Positions 10,576 to 22,383 of a stretch of DNA of 64,000 bases are shown here, piece after piece (position 1 is the stretch's first letter; every line of letters starts with the position of its first letter). Under the pieces are notes generated by a model that ran no database searches, was not told where the DNA came from, and was given only the letters and a program-made list of their open reading frames with translations. The stretch comes from Cornus controversa (Eukaryota > Streptophyta > Magnoliopsida > Cornales > Cornaceae). The DNA lies in assembly GCA_026545225.1 (NCBI GenBank), contig CM048852.1, positions 57,915,146 to 57,979,145 of the forward strand, given 5' to 3'. Both the position numbers and the translations under genes were made by a program.

Positions 10576-12658
10576 TCATCTTCCAGATGAGACAAGGGCC
10601 TTCTCTTCAGAGTCTTGAGGAGCCCTTTCAGTTGCTGTTGATGAAAGAGGAAGAGGAAGAGGAAGAGGAAGTGGCTGCTCTGATGATTTTGAAGAAGATG
10701 CCAGTGTTGTTGCTGCTGCTGCTGCTGCTGCCGCCGCCTCTTCAGCAGCTTTTTCCGCCATTATCTTTTCTTGCATGCGAGCAGGCACCAGTTGGTCTGG
10801 CTTTGGTGTGTAACTGAAACATAGATCTTTGTTGGAAGATAATGCATTTAGCTCTTTCTCCTCCAGCCCTTTTGGTGGCCCTAGGCTGCAACAGTCTGGA
10901 CTGTACTTTGCCAATGCATCTTTGAATTTCTTGATCTGTGATAGAGATGAATTAAATATTGATATTAGAAGGGAAAAGAAAGGCACAGACATAATCAATC
11001 TGCAGGTAGTCAATAGCACAATGAAAAGAATGGGAAAAGAAAGGCACAAACATAATCTGCAGGTGATCAATAGCACAATATAGTATCAAGTGATAAGGGA
11101 AAGAATCAGACAACATAATCCTATAACCAGTGGGTTTTAGAAGAAATTGAACTTTAATTAAAACTTGCTAGTTGAAATAAATAAAAGAAGGGTAAAATAA
11201 AAATTTTATTATAATCCAACTACAATTATATCAATCAACCAGGTAATCTTAGGAAAGAAATCTTATGATAAACCAATAAAGGAAGAAGGCGGAAAAAAGG
11301 TGCTTTAAACTAATCACAAATGACTCAACTAAGTAGGGTGCTGATATGTGTCTTAATATGTGAATTATCATATGTCTGTATCCGAAGATATTGATGGAAA
11401 TTTGTATTCTTCAACAATATTCTTTTACTTTTCAAGCTGAAGTGGTTCTTTATGTGAATAAAGCATCAAACACAGAAATTCAATCATTTTGAAGCAACAT
11501 ACAATTATATCCTAACCTGAATGATCAGATATAAATAATAGTTGATTGCATGTCTAATAAAAATGTTCTTGCAACCCAAGTAAATTCAGAGCAGATTCAT
11601 CAGGATGAAATAATTGTGATCTTAATTTGCTTATTACCAAGAATTAGTTTAACAATAAGAAATATGTGGCTGGTTAGCACTTAGCGGGAAAAGGAAAACA
11701 ATTCATCATCCATGAAAACACACAGTTTCTAACATCAAAATTGATTTGTAAATGCAGAGAAATGGTAAGCTATTAAAAGAAAAGAAGAGGAACACAAGAA
11801 CTAACCGTGGCATTGGTACAACTAAAGCTGCAAACACGACCATGAGCCCCTCTGTAGAACCGGAAGAAGGGGAGAACATGAACATTAAGGGTATAACACA
11901 TCGATTTGTGCTCCTCATAATTCACCTGCAGGAACTGCACATCTGGGTTCATCTCTGCCAATTGACATATCTGCAAGCACCACCAACGAAGTATATAACA
12001 CATCTACATTAATATACAATTTAAATTTCATAAAAAAAAAAAAAAGAATGAAGAAAGAAAAAAGAAGAACATGTTGCTATGCTACTTCTTCCATTTCACT
12101 CTTGTCATTTTCTTCCACTATTTCTCAACAAAAAATCATAAAGAATATAGAAATTTGAAATTTGGGATTATAATACCTTGGGATGAAGAGCTTTGCAGCC
12201 TCCACAGCCAGGGGAGAAGAAATCCACAACAACCAGTTTATCCCCAGCGTTCAACAGGGAGTCCACAAGGTCTTTGGCTCCCGTTATCTCTTTCATATTG
12301 GATTGAACCCCTTTCTCCCACCATTTTTGAGCTTTCCCAATTGCAATACTCATCTGTATGTATAATAAAATGCCAAATATGAGAACAGAAAACCCAAAAG
12401 TGAAAAAAAATAAAAAATAATATAAATCATAATTCAATAATGAAACATTAATCCCGAAATTTTGAAAATGAAGACCCCACATCTCCCCATATTTATACAT
12501 TTTTCAACAAATAAATATCCAATGTTCATGAAAGGAATATGTCTGTGTAAAAATTATGCCAAAATAATCCTTACCCCAAATAAAAGACCTATCACAAATA
12601 ACTAAAAAAGAAAAAAATGGGTTAACCAAAATGATAAATACATGAAGATTTGTTTTTT

Positions 12659-12696
<38 letters not shown>

Positions 12697-13063
12697 TATT
12701 TTGCGAAAAATGAATCCATATAGCCTCAAAAAACACCCAATACATCAAATCATCAAAAATCTACAACGCCTAAAAGAACAACGAAGAGGGAGAGATTGAG
12801 CAGCGACAGACCTGTAGATTAGGAAGTTGGTAATATCCTCTTGTGGGTATGGCTTGACGTCTTTGAACAACGATTCTACGGCCATGAAAATCGCTGTTGG
12901 ATGAAGATCTCAGCGCTATTGGTCTGAACTTCAGGGAAGGAAACCCAATTGCAGAAGAAGCAAGGGCCGATTTGCAATTTAACTTACAGGTAAATACAGA
13001 TACGCTATGTTGACGTTGATGATGTAAAGAAGAGCGTGGTGAAAACACGTTAGCCTCCGCCAT
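10576..13063 (-). CDS. ACHT4: Chloroplast thioredoxin-like protein, ACHT4/ACHT5 type
   Basis: Four exons join in phase 0: 13063-12812, 12353-12177, 11970-11806 and 10935-10576, giving 317 aa. Residues 1 to about 70 are Ser/Arg-rich and acid-poor, like a chloroplast transit peptide. The thioredoxin fold covers about 95-205, with KAQKWWEKG and the atypical active site GCGGC at 133-137 (Cys134 and Cys137) in VVVDFFSPGCGGCKALHPK. NPDVQFLQVNYEEHKS, VLPFFRFYRG and SFSCTNAT follow. The C-terminus ends EEKALVSSGR as in Arabidopsis ACHT4. ACHT proteins are disulfide exchangers that draw oxidising power from 2-Cys peroxiredoxin; ACHT4 acts on ADP-glucose pyrophosphorylase. Before the tail lie a nine-Ala run (265-273) and a Pro-Leu repeat (286-295). 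The choice between ACHT4 and ACHT5 is uncertain; the family is not. Confidence 0.95.
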
Positions 13064-13330
13064 GAATTTCCACTACCGCAAATCATAAACCCTTCAATCT
13101 GTACCTTACTATCAAATTTCAGACAAAATCCTCAGAAATTTACAAGAAGGGAAAGAAAAAAAAAAAACCCAGAAAACCAGAGAAATATTGGAATCTGATC
13201 CGCAGTCTTTAGTTAGAGAATTCAAGGGGGAGAGAGAGAGAGAGAGAGATTGGAAAAAGAAGTAGTTGGAATTGCTTCTTCTTCAAGTGTGCAAAAAGTG
13301 GGGTGGGTTTTAATACCAAAGTTGAAAAGA
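13064..13330 (-). promoter_or_regulatory. Probable 5' leader and core promoter of the thioredoxin gene
   Basis: Upstream of the ATG (minus strand) lie a CT-rich tract, (CT)n at 13231-13249, and more pyrimidine-rich sequence up to about 13290. Such Y-patch leaders are common at plant transcription starts. No clear TATA box was assigned. Confidence 0.4.
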
Positions 13331-13867
13331 GATTGGAATTTAGTTTTTTTATTTTATTTTATTTATAGTGACATTTTAAATTGCAACCATATATATATTT
13401 ATATAATAAAATAAAAGAGTTGATAATTGGGTTTCGAGAATGTGCCTGTTGATTCTTGACCGTAGATTTTATCGTTATCCGTTTAAAGTATGTGAATCCG
13501 ACGGCGAGAGAGCTCCTTATTTTGATTGCCAGGTGATGTTGACGAGGCATAAAAATTGGATAACATAATAAGTTCCTATGGTGGATGGTCAATGGACGTG
13601 AATGACGCACTTTACAACACGCGGCACTATCTATACGATATAGGGAAACAAAAGGATATGCTTTATAGATAATTTGGGGTTTGTGGGTCTTTTCTTTTGC
13701 CAACTCAATAATCCGACAAGAGAGGAAAATAAAATAAAATAAATAACTAACTCGACATAACTTTATTTTGTGATCCTATCATTAAGAGTCAAGTTTGATT
13801 GTAAGGGGAGATCCAAATTAGTGTCCAATTTGATCCTCATCATCTTCATACGTGGGTGGCTTGAGTA

Positions 13868-14431
13868 AGGAGCAGCAATAATTGACTGAAATTTTATTCC
13901 TATTTCAACACGACACAAAATAAGTGAATTCGAGTTTGAGTTAATCTTATTCGGATGATAATTGTGTCGTTTTGTTAACATAATAATTTGATACGTCAAT
14001 TTGTTTATAACTAGCATTAATTTCATTTCACTAATTGTATCGTGATGTTTAACATAAAGTGTCGGATAAACGTATTCATATGATCTGTTTAACGCCCTCC
14101 ATCTCTTTTTAAAGCTATCAATTTTACTATAATTAAGGAGAAATGGAGGGCTTATACTTTCCGGGAATACCACATCATCAGTATCTCTGTGGTATTATAT
14201 ACTTTCTCCTGTTAAACATGTTATGTTCGTGTTAATTTGACTTTAATAATATGCAATTTTAATTAAACGTGTTTTGTAATGTCGTATCAAATTTTAACTC
14301 ATGTATTAAACGAGTTAAACGTGTGGAGTTATTATATCTATTTAATAATCGTGTTCGTGTTAACTCGTGTAACATGACATACATGTTCTGACATGACATA
14401 ATATGATACGCTAGCATGTATTGCTACCTCT
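13868..14431. mobile_element. Probable old transposon with 'cgtgttaactcgtgt' sequence
   Basis: The ends are weakly inverted: GAGCAGCAATAAT at the left and GAGGTAGCAATACAT at the right read in reverse complement. Repeated motifs of the type 'cgtgttcgtgttaactcgtgt' near the right end resemble common plant non-autonomous elements. No target duplication was found and the borders are approximate. Confidence 0.4.
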
Positions 14432-14584
14432 AAAACAGAATGAGGGTTAGCTCGCACCAAGTCATATGAGTAAGAAATTTGAGAAATCTCAACCCATGCC
14501 ATTTTGTACAAAAATTTTGAGTTATTAGAATTGATTAAATCTTTCAGAATTTCAAAATTTTAGATAAGTTGATTTATTTATATT

Positions 14585-14923
14585 GGATAAAGTGCATAAA
14601 ACCCCTCCGTTATATAAAAAATGTGCAAAGACCTTCGTGTTGTTTGTAAAACTTTATTACAATTTGGACAAATAAAGACAAATCTTCAATTTAAACAATG
14701 GAATGACTAAAGTACCATTATTTTATAAATAAATAATAAAAATAAAAGCTAAATGTGAAGTGATAAAAATGGTAATTTTGGTTTTCAAAAAAGTTTGACA
14801 TAATCAATTTGCAATAGGAGAAATTTTAAAATTATATTAATTTATATGCACATCCTAATTAACAAAGGTGTTTTTTTGCACATTTTTTATATAATGGAAG
14901 GTTTCGGTTTCGTACACTTTACC
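14585..14923. mobile_element. 339-bp MULE-type MITE with exact 10-bp target duplication
   Basis: The left end starts GGATAAAGTGCATAAAACCC and the right end, reverse complemented, starts GGTAAAGTGTACGAAACCG. Both arms share TTATATAAAAAATGTGCAAA. TATTTATATT lies directly on each side (14575-14584 and 14924-14933). There is no coding capacity. Confidence 0.88.
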
Positions 14924-15521
14924 TATTTATATTAATATAACATGTTAATTAATTAACAGAACTTCACCCAAAAAAAAAAAAAAAAGAGCCTATACATTAA
15001 ACAGTGATGCCATAATAGAACTGTCTATAAAAATCTTATTAATTTATTTTTTAAAAATCAAATAAACTATGTATCATGATACTCTATAACTATCATAACG
15101 ACTACCATTACATGTTCAAAAACTAATAATATATGTTAGAGTAAATAATTATTTAAGTTACATTCTTAAACTTCTAAAATAGAGAGTGATTTTACAAGTC
15201 ATAAACTTTCAAAATAAAGAGTCACTAACATAATTTTAGAGCAGACAAATGTTGCAAAAGATTAAAAAATAAAGTGAAAAAAAAAAAAATTGGTTGTATC
15301 GGAAATGTGCAAGAAACATCCTTGCTATATGATATGTGCATATAAATTTTTATAATTTTAAAATTTGGAGCAAATTACTTCCAGGGCAATAGTTGGTGTT
15401 TCCTACCCCCTCTCGGTTCATGGGAAAGAGGATTGATTAGAGGGAAATGAAGGAATTGCATATGATGATATTAGAATTTTTTTTAAATTCAAAAGTACCA
15501 TTTTTGTCATTTCACGTTTAC

Positions 15522-15556
<35 letters not shown>

Positions 15557-15659
15557 GTTTCTTTTCAATTATAAAGTAAGAATACTTTAATCATTTCATT
15601 ATTCAATTTCTCTCAAATTAAAAAATGCAAGGGACTTTGTGAATACTGAATAGCAGAAG

Positions 15660-15733
15660 CTCTTTGCACTAAGTAGTTAGTTGGGGTGACGCACAATAAG
15701 TGAAAGCGCTCTATCCACTTGAACTACATGTTA
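15660..15733 (-). repeat. tRNA-like fragment, possible SINE remnant
   Basis: Read on the minus strand, TAGTTCAAGTGGATAGAGCG resembles the D-arm/A-box half of a tRNA-derived SINE. No B box is visible next to it, and it is interrupted by the hAT-like element to its right. This is a weak call. Confidence 0.3.
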
Positions 15734-16393
15734 TATAGGGGTGCACAAAAAACCGTCGGAACCGAAACCGAGGGAAACCGTACCGAACCGTGGCTACGGT
15801 TCCGGTTCCTAAAATTAGGAACCATTACCAACGGTTCCGGTTCCAAGATCAGTAGAACCGTACCGGAACCATTGGGGGTAACGGTTCCTTGAAACCAAAC
15901 CGGAACCAGAACCGTTTTATATTAAATATGTGTATATATATATAATATAATAACTATATATAATATATATATACATTACATATAATAATTATATATAATG
16001 TATATATATTATATATAATAATTATATTATCATATATTATATATAATAATTATATTAGAATATAATTATTATATATAATATATATACATTATATATACTT
16101 ATTATATGTAATGTATATATAATATAATATAATAATTATATATATATAGGGTGCCATTTTTAGATTGTAGGTCTCACATTTATTTAATGAATATATATAT
16201 ATATATATATATATTTTGTATTTTCAAGCTTCATTAAAAATAAAAATAAAATAAAAAATAAAAAAAATCCTAAAGAACCGCGGTTCGATTCCTCACGGTT
16301 CCAACCCTTAACGATTTCGGTTCCGGTTCCGAAAATCAAGAACCGTTGGTAACGGTAACGGTTCCACCAAGAAACCGTACCGTGTGCACCCCT
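15734..16393. mobile_element. hAT-like non-autonomous element rich in AACCG motifs
   Basis: The ends are inverted: AGGGGTGCAC at 15737 and GTGCACCCCT ending at 16393. ACATGTTA occurs at 15726-15733 and 16394-16401, consistent with an 8-bp hAT duplication, although three extra bases separate the left copy from the clear inverted repeat. Both subterminal regions are packed with GGTTCC/AACCG motifs in inverted orientation, a typical transposase-binding layout. The centre is an AT-only palindromic tract (about 15925-16215). Confidence 0.75.
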
Positions 16394-16401
16394 ACATGTT
16401 A

Positions 16402-17308
16402 ATACACCGGTGAATTTAGATCATGCATATTAACGTATAGTAAATTTCATTGTGCGTGAATAGCACCGATCCAAATTCACAGAATATATATGCACCAGTG
16501 TATTGTAAATCTTGAGCAGGTAAAAAGTTGTTTTTGTCGAAAATGAATTTGGATTCTAAAATTTACACGTGAAAAATCTTGATATCTCAACTACCCAACC
16601 AAGCAGGTAAGCCTGTTCAAATCCCCCCTTAATTATCATCTCATACCCTGTTTAATTCCCAAATATAACCTTCTCTTAAGGTGTTGTCCATCAGCTGTAC
16701 ACCGACATACTTAGAATTTATTTTAATATTCATACTTCCTATTAAAAATGTCTGAAAAATACTTTCAAAAAGTTGGAACAAGTTTTCAAATTGATTTTCA
16801 ATTTTTGTGTGTAAACAGAGAGATGTGCAATGTGGGAAACTTCTCTTTCATAGAAGACATAAATCTAAACTATTTTCTTTTAAAAAAAAAAAACAGTTTC
16901 ACACTACAAAAGTAGGGCTACTGCCAAACATTGGTTAGCGGCTCAAACGCTTTAAAATTGAAAGGTTTCTTTTATTGAAGGAGGCAGAGAGAATAACTTG
17001 TGAGAATTCGAGAAAATGTTTTTGTTCTTTATTTTTGTTATTACTTTATTAGGAACAATTAATGTTTCCGCAGAGTAAAAGAATTGTCATATAAAGAACC
17101 TTGACTTGATGGAAATCAAGAAAATTTGAAGTTAAAAATACACGAAAATGTAGGTAAATACCTCTTCTAGTTTAAAAAACCTCTTCCTTGAACCATTGTT
17201 GAATCTAATCACCAACTTCCATTCAGAACAACTTGAGACTAATGATAATAATAAAAAAATGTGTAAAATGACACTGCAAGAAGGTCCAATGACAAAAGAA
17301 ACCCAATG
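16402..17308. other. Intergenic stretch 3' of the MATE gene
   Basis: No exon or RNA gene was recognised. It contains the 3' flank of the MATE gene, with its stop at 17309-17311 on the minus strand. Confidence 0.4.
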
Positions 17309-17463
17309 TCACACATCTTGTGTATTAGTATTAGGCTGTTCAGCTTCAGCTTCAGCTTCAGCTTCAACTTCCACAGACCACTTGCTAATGCGTTTCTGAG
17401 CAATAGATACCTGCAGATATATGCATATGTATAAGAACAGAATCGAGTAAATTTAGAAAAGCA

Positions 17464-17495
<32 letters not shown>

Positions 17496-18327
17496 AGAAC
17501 AACACAATACCTGTTTTTCCCAGTCAGTTCTGGCAGTGATTATAACAAGCACTACAGTCTGAAGGAATGTGCCAATCAGCATCCCAATCCAAACACCCTA
17601 AAAAACAGATAGTTGCAAAGAGCAGTTTTGAGAAGTAACATTCTTTGTACACAGTGTGTGTGTGTGTGTATATATATATAGATATATAAGTTCAACAATA
17701 ATTGATTTGTAAAGAATTAATGCTTAATACAGTAACTCACTTTGACATCCATATTGACAACATAACCAAGCACGGCTCCAATGGGAACCCCGACTAGATA
17801 ATAGCTTGCAATATTAACATATGCTACAATGCTTTGCCATCCAGCTCCAACAGCAACACCTGTAAAGAAACACAAATTCATGGTACTCTAAATAGTAAAT
17901 ACTATGTTGAATTCCTCATCATTTGATGATTTCCATTTATAGGATTATTAATTTGCTACAATCTGCAACTATACTAGAAAAAGATATATATATATATAGC
18001 AAAAAAAGGGGAAAGCTTAATTAATTACCGGAAAGAACTGGTTGAACACTATTCAGAAGTATAGAAACAGCCAATAGAGGTGCCAAATCTGCCACTGCTG
18101 AAGCCACCTCCTCACTGTCCGTAAAAATGTAAGCTAGACGTCCCCGAAAGAAGAGGAAAAAAATGAATAGCACAAAACCAATGGCGACTGATGTTATCAC
18201 TGTTATCACGATTGAGAACTTTGCCCCTGCTGAGCTCCCCCTTCCAAGCTCATTTGAGACCCGCACACTAGAAAGTTTTTTTAACCAAACATAGTACAGA
18301 CTTAGTCCCATACATGCATACATGCAT

Positions 18328-18382
<55 letters not shown>

Positions 18383-20427
18383 TTAAGTTTCCGATACTTC
18401 TGACCATCAACAACAATGCTTTACATAGTACCTTACTGCAGCCAAGAAACCAAGAGATATCATCATCTCCCAGCCATTGATGTTAAGGCTGCAAAAAAGA
18501 ATATATAATTGATTAGTTGTATGATGATAATTAAGAAAATATAAGGATCAACAGAGGGTGGGAAGAAAAGAGTTACCAAATAGAGAGAGCATCAATGGCG
18601 ACCTCAGCATTGTCCATGCTTCCTGTTAAAAGAATGAGTACCGTGTTGTACCATAGTTCAAGACTGTAAGGGGGGAATTAATCACATATTAGAATCAAAT
18701 TTATAGAATATGGTCAGTTCTTAAAATGAAATGAATAATTTCAAGCAAAGAGATGGATGAGAGAAGGGTCATCACCAGAGCATAACACCAGATGAGACAG
18801 AGAGCTTCACGACGGGCCAGAGATCCTTGAAGGCTAAGAATGAAAAACCCTTCCATGTATCTCTACAACTCCCACATAGAACAAAGATAAGTTGACCCAC
18901 ATTTGGTAACCAATATGCCAAAATTGTGGAAATCATGGCACCAGGAATTCCAAACTTGTATTTCACTGTCAAAAGCCAAGACAGCAAGACGTGGATGGAG
19001 AGTGAAAATGCTGCTAAGTAAGCAATGATCATGTTCTTGCTCTGTGCTTGTAAGAACATTTGACAGGTGAAGGATGGAATGAAGGAGAACACCACAGGGA
19101 TGAACCACAGTCCAATTGTGCCCGCCACATCTGCAATATCTTCATCCTGGCCTAATGCTTTCAAAATCGGCCCAGTAAAGATGAACACAGGTAGAAGAAA
19201 AATTGAACATATGAACAACACAAGCCATGATCTTTGAAGATGAACACCAAGCATGTGGTATTGTTTTGCACCGTATGATTGCCCACACAATGTTTCCAAC
19301 GCGCTAGCCATTCCCAACTGCAAATTCCAAAATGAAAATCAACCTTAGAAACTTCAATTTCTGCCTCCATATTCCATTCTTGTTATTTTTAGTATGTGTG
19401 TATATATATATATATATATTTAACACTTTGAATGGTAGCTATTTGGTAAGAGTTTTGTCCAGTTCATCTGTATACAATAACAATACAGATGAACTGGACA
19501 AAACTCGTACCAAATAGCTACCATTCAAAGTGGTACGAGTTTTGTCCAGTTCATCTGTATTGTTATTGTTGGGCAGTGTCTTTTGCTGTTTTTATTAGCT
19601 GGTTTCTGGAAATGGGAAATTTCAATCCTGTGTATTCAGAAGCTATGCCCTCTTGGCAGTGTGTAATTCTTGTTTTGGTTCTATGAAAAGCTTACTTGGG
19701 AAAAAGAAAAATAATCACTGAATTGTTCCAAGACATAAAGAATCAAAATAAAATTAGAATCCAAAGCCTTGTTATTAAAATTTTACATGTTATCTCCAGT
19801 AACGAGCTCAAGTGCTCTGCAAAAGTAATACATCATCTCATCGGTAAGAAACTGATCATAGTATGCTGAAGGTTGTTTGTTCAAAAGATAGATCTATTAG
19901 CTGCTTAAACTTGTCCCCTTCATTACTGTGAAGGGAGACTCTGGGAGGGACTACTGGACTAGAATTCGAACTCCCAAATTTGAGTTCAATATGGTATTTT
20001 ATATATTTAAGTTGAAAATATTGCTAAAATGGTCAGAATCAGATAACTAAAATAAAAGTTATATGAACATGAATTCTCATATCAATTAAACCACCAACTG
20101 TGATTAATTTTGGTTGTTCACAGAAAACAAAAGAGCAATAGTAGCTAGTGTTTAATGTTGTAAACTTACCAGGATACCATTTGCAAACCTGAGTAGGACA
20201 GTGACAACAAGAGAATAGGCAGCAAGCTCTGTGGCACCAATATGTCCAATAAACGCCTGGCTGATGACATTGATACCGAAGGTGGAAAATCTTGTGAAAA
20301 TGGCAGGACCAGCCACCACCCACATCTTCTTTTTCTCCCTCCATATTTTCTCCTTGAGTGTCTCTCCCTTTTCTTCTGCTTCAGTCTTCCTCAATAGCTT
20401 CTCCTCTGTTCCATTACCCTCCTCCAT
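17309..20427 (-). CDS. MATE-family efflux transporter, DETOXIFICATION DTX20-27 type
   Basis: Eight exons join in frame to 496 aa: 20427-20170, 19317-18776, 18663-18577, 18488-18432, 18267-18029, 17859-17741, 17597-17511 and 17410-17309. MATE proteins have 12 membrane helices and expel organic compounds in exchange for H+ or Na+, at the plasma membrane or tonoplast. Subfamily blocks visible are AIFTRFSTFGINVISQAFIG, LRFANGIL, LETLCGQSYGAKQYHMLG, FTCQMFLQAQSK, LNINGWEMMI, VRVSNELGRG, LLNSVQPVLSG and GAGWQSIVAYVN. The order and length fit Arabidopsis DTX21-like proteins. For exon 4 I used the donor at AAG|GTACT, not the earlier GCA|GTAAG, because only it restores the conserved AAVSVRVSNELG. The C-terminus has a Glu-Ala repeat written by repeated GAAGCT. 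The substrate cannot be inferred. Confidence 0.95.
18331..18376. repeat. (AT)n microsatellite in a MATE intron
   Basis: About 23 AT repeats lie in the intron between exons 4 and 5. Length variation here would be a ready polymorphic marker. Confidence 0.9.
19424..19570. repeat. Three-copy inverted repeat in MATE intron 1
   Basis: Two 50-bp arms, 19424-19473 and 19483-19532, are inverted with one mismatch (A against C) and a 9-bp loop. A third segment, 19531-19570, is the exact reverse complement of about 39 bp of the loop and right arm (19475-19514). The right arm can therefore pair with either neighbour. No terminal-repeat or target-duplication pattern marks it as a transposon. Confidence 0.92.
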
Positions 20428-21044
20428 CTATCTCTGTGTATGTAGATCAAACTTTACCTGTTTTGCTTTTGATAAATAGGCAGAGAAGATGAATACAATA
20501 TTCAAGTATAGACCTACCAGGCTACCACATACTGAAAACAATCTCACGACTCAATGTCTACCGTTGGGTTGTAACAATTAAGGCCACAAGATGTGCTGAT
20601 TTTATTTACCTGCCAGTTTTCTCATTCCTCACCATCCCAATTTATTAGTTTTTTTTTGTATTATTACCATGAATACATTCCTCTTTTTGATCGTTGTCGC
20701 ACTCGCAACAACCCTTCCAACACTTTTGACACCTTCTTTTGTACAAGAACTTGCGTTGTCACTCGCAACAACCCTTCAACACTTTTGACACCTTCTTTTG
20801 TACAAGAACTTCCAAGGCTGGCTAAATTCAGTGATTAATTGGAATACAAATACACACGTCTACAGTTTGACTCACTAGATTCAAGTAGTTAAAACGTATG
20901 TTTCATGAAATCGGCAAATATACAAACCAGCCCAGTGTTGGATTAGTGATATTAGATATTGGTATGATATATAAGTCTCAGATCTAGGGTTGGATATTCA
21001 TTTATGTCCCTCAGACCTATGGTGCAGAAACGCACGTGAAACAG
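20428..21044. other. Upstream region of the MATE gene
   Basis: It should contain the promoter of the minus-strand MATE gene; no specific element was assigned. It includes a tandem duplication of about 62 bp (20692-20814) built on ACTCGCAACAACCCTT and TTGACACCTTCTTTTGTACA. Confidence 0.45.
20692..20814 (+). repeat. About 62-bp tandem duplication
   Basis: The first copy begins CGTTGTCGCACTCGCAACAA. The second begins CGTTGTCACTCGCAACAA at 20754. They differ by small indels only. Confidence 0.85.
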
Positions 21045-21501
21045 GGGTAAGATGCAATAACTCCCTGAATTATCTTTCTCACTTTCTAAACAAACTCCCT
21101 CAACTATCACTTCCACACTTAACCTTCAATTATCTTCTCTCTCTATGCAATAAATTTCAAATTATTAAATTACTATTCAAAATCTAACCTTAGTTAATAC
21201 ACGTAACCTACTCTATATTTAGAATGTCAAAAATATTCTTATGACTGTTAAATTCATTGTATATATATAAATACGTCTTATATCTCAACTTCTACAACCA
21301 ACATATCTTATTTTATTATATTTTCTTCTTATATATCTCATTATATATATATTTATTTTTTTATTTATTATATTTTATAAAAAAACATTTATTCTTATTG
21401 ACTTATAATTTTGTATTTATTATATTATATTTATATATTATATATAATTGTATTTATATATATCTCTTATTTTCTTGTATTTTCTTCTTATATATATATA
21501 T

Positions 21502-21532
<31 letters not shown>

Positions 21533-22289
21533 CTTTATATTTAAATATATATTTTATTTATTGTATTTTATAAAATATTTTTATTCTTATTGATTTATAA
21601 TTCTGTGTTTATTGTATTTTATTTATATTTTTTTCTTTATTGTATTTTATTTTGTTATATTTATATTTTTTGAGTAACCAATTTTGTATTTATTGTATTT
21701 TATAATTTTTTTATTCTTGTTTTTTTATAAAATTTTAATTTTTTGTATTATATTATACTATATTTTGAGCAAGAAAAATCTTATTTATTGTATTTTATAA
21801 AAAAAATCATAAATGAAAACTTGAACTAAAAAATGAAATCTCAACTGAAAGTTTCGTTATGAAGTTTTCAAATTATGTTTAAGGATTGTCAAAATTTTAA
21901 CATCACTTTCATTTTTTCATAAATGAAAACTGTATTACCAATTGCAATTTCTATTGTGACTTCAAAAAAAATTAAAATGAAAGCTAAAATCTGGAATCAG
22001 AAGTGCTACCAAACAGGGCTTTAGTCTACTTCACCAATAATCACACATATTAACTAAGGTCAAAAAAGTAATTTGATTTTTTCGTTAAATGTTAGTTGAC
22101 GATTTGTCTTAAGTGTGTGTTTCTTATAGTTTAGGAGGATTTCTTGTAATCTGGTGATAGTTCAAATGGTCAATTTGTAGTTCAGGGGGGTTTCTTGCAA
22201 TCTGGTGATAGTTCAGGGAGCCAATTTATAGTTTAGAGGGGTTTCTTGCAATATAGTGATAGTTTAGAAAGGTTTAATGCACTTAACCC
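21045..22289. mobile_element. Probable degraded terminal-inverted-repeat element
   Basis: The left end, GGGTAAGATGCAATAACTCC, and the right end in reverse complement, GGGTTAAGTGCATTAAACC, are similar; both continue into 'ctatcac' blocks. No target duplication was found. Inside are AT-rich tandem repeats based on TTTATTGTATTTTATAA (21340-21790) and three 51-bp repeats containing TTTCTTGCAATCTGGTGATA near the right end (22118-22270). The size and build resemble the two intact MULEs in the window. Confidence 0.45.
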
Positions 22290-22383
22290 ATATAAAAAAT
22301 AATAATATTTGACTCACTAAAAAAAAAAAATTTGCTCATTCTAGAGATTTGTTATTTTGTTCTCTAAAATTTTATATTATTTA

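Noticed and set aside
18432-18437. Earlier GT donor (GCA|GTAAG) for MATE exon 4
   Set aside because: It would put exon 5 out of frame; the donor five bases downstream (AAG|GTACT) restores the conserved VSVRVSNELG.
21257-21593. Tyr/Ile/Phe-rich open frames
   Set aside because: They come from AT-only tandem repeats; the composition is that of translated TTTAT repeats.
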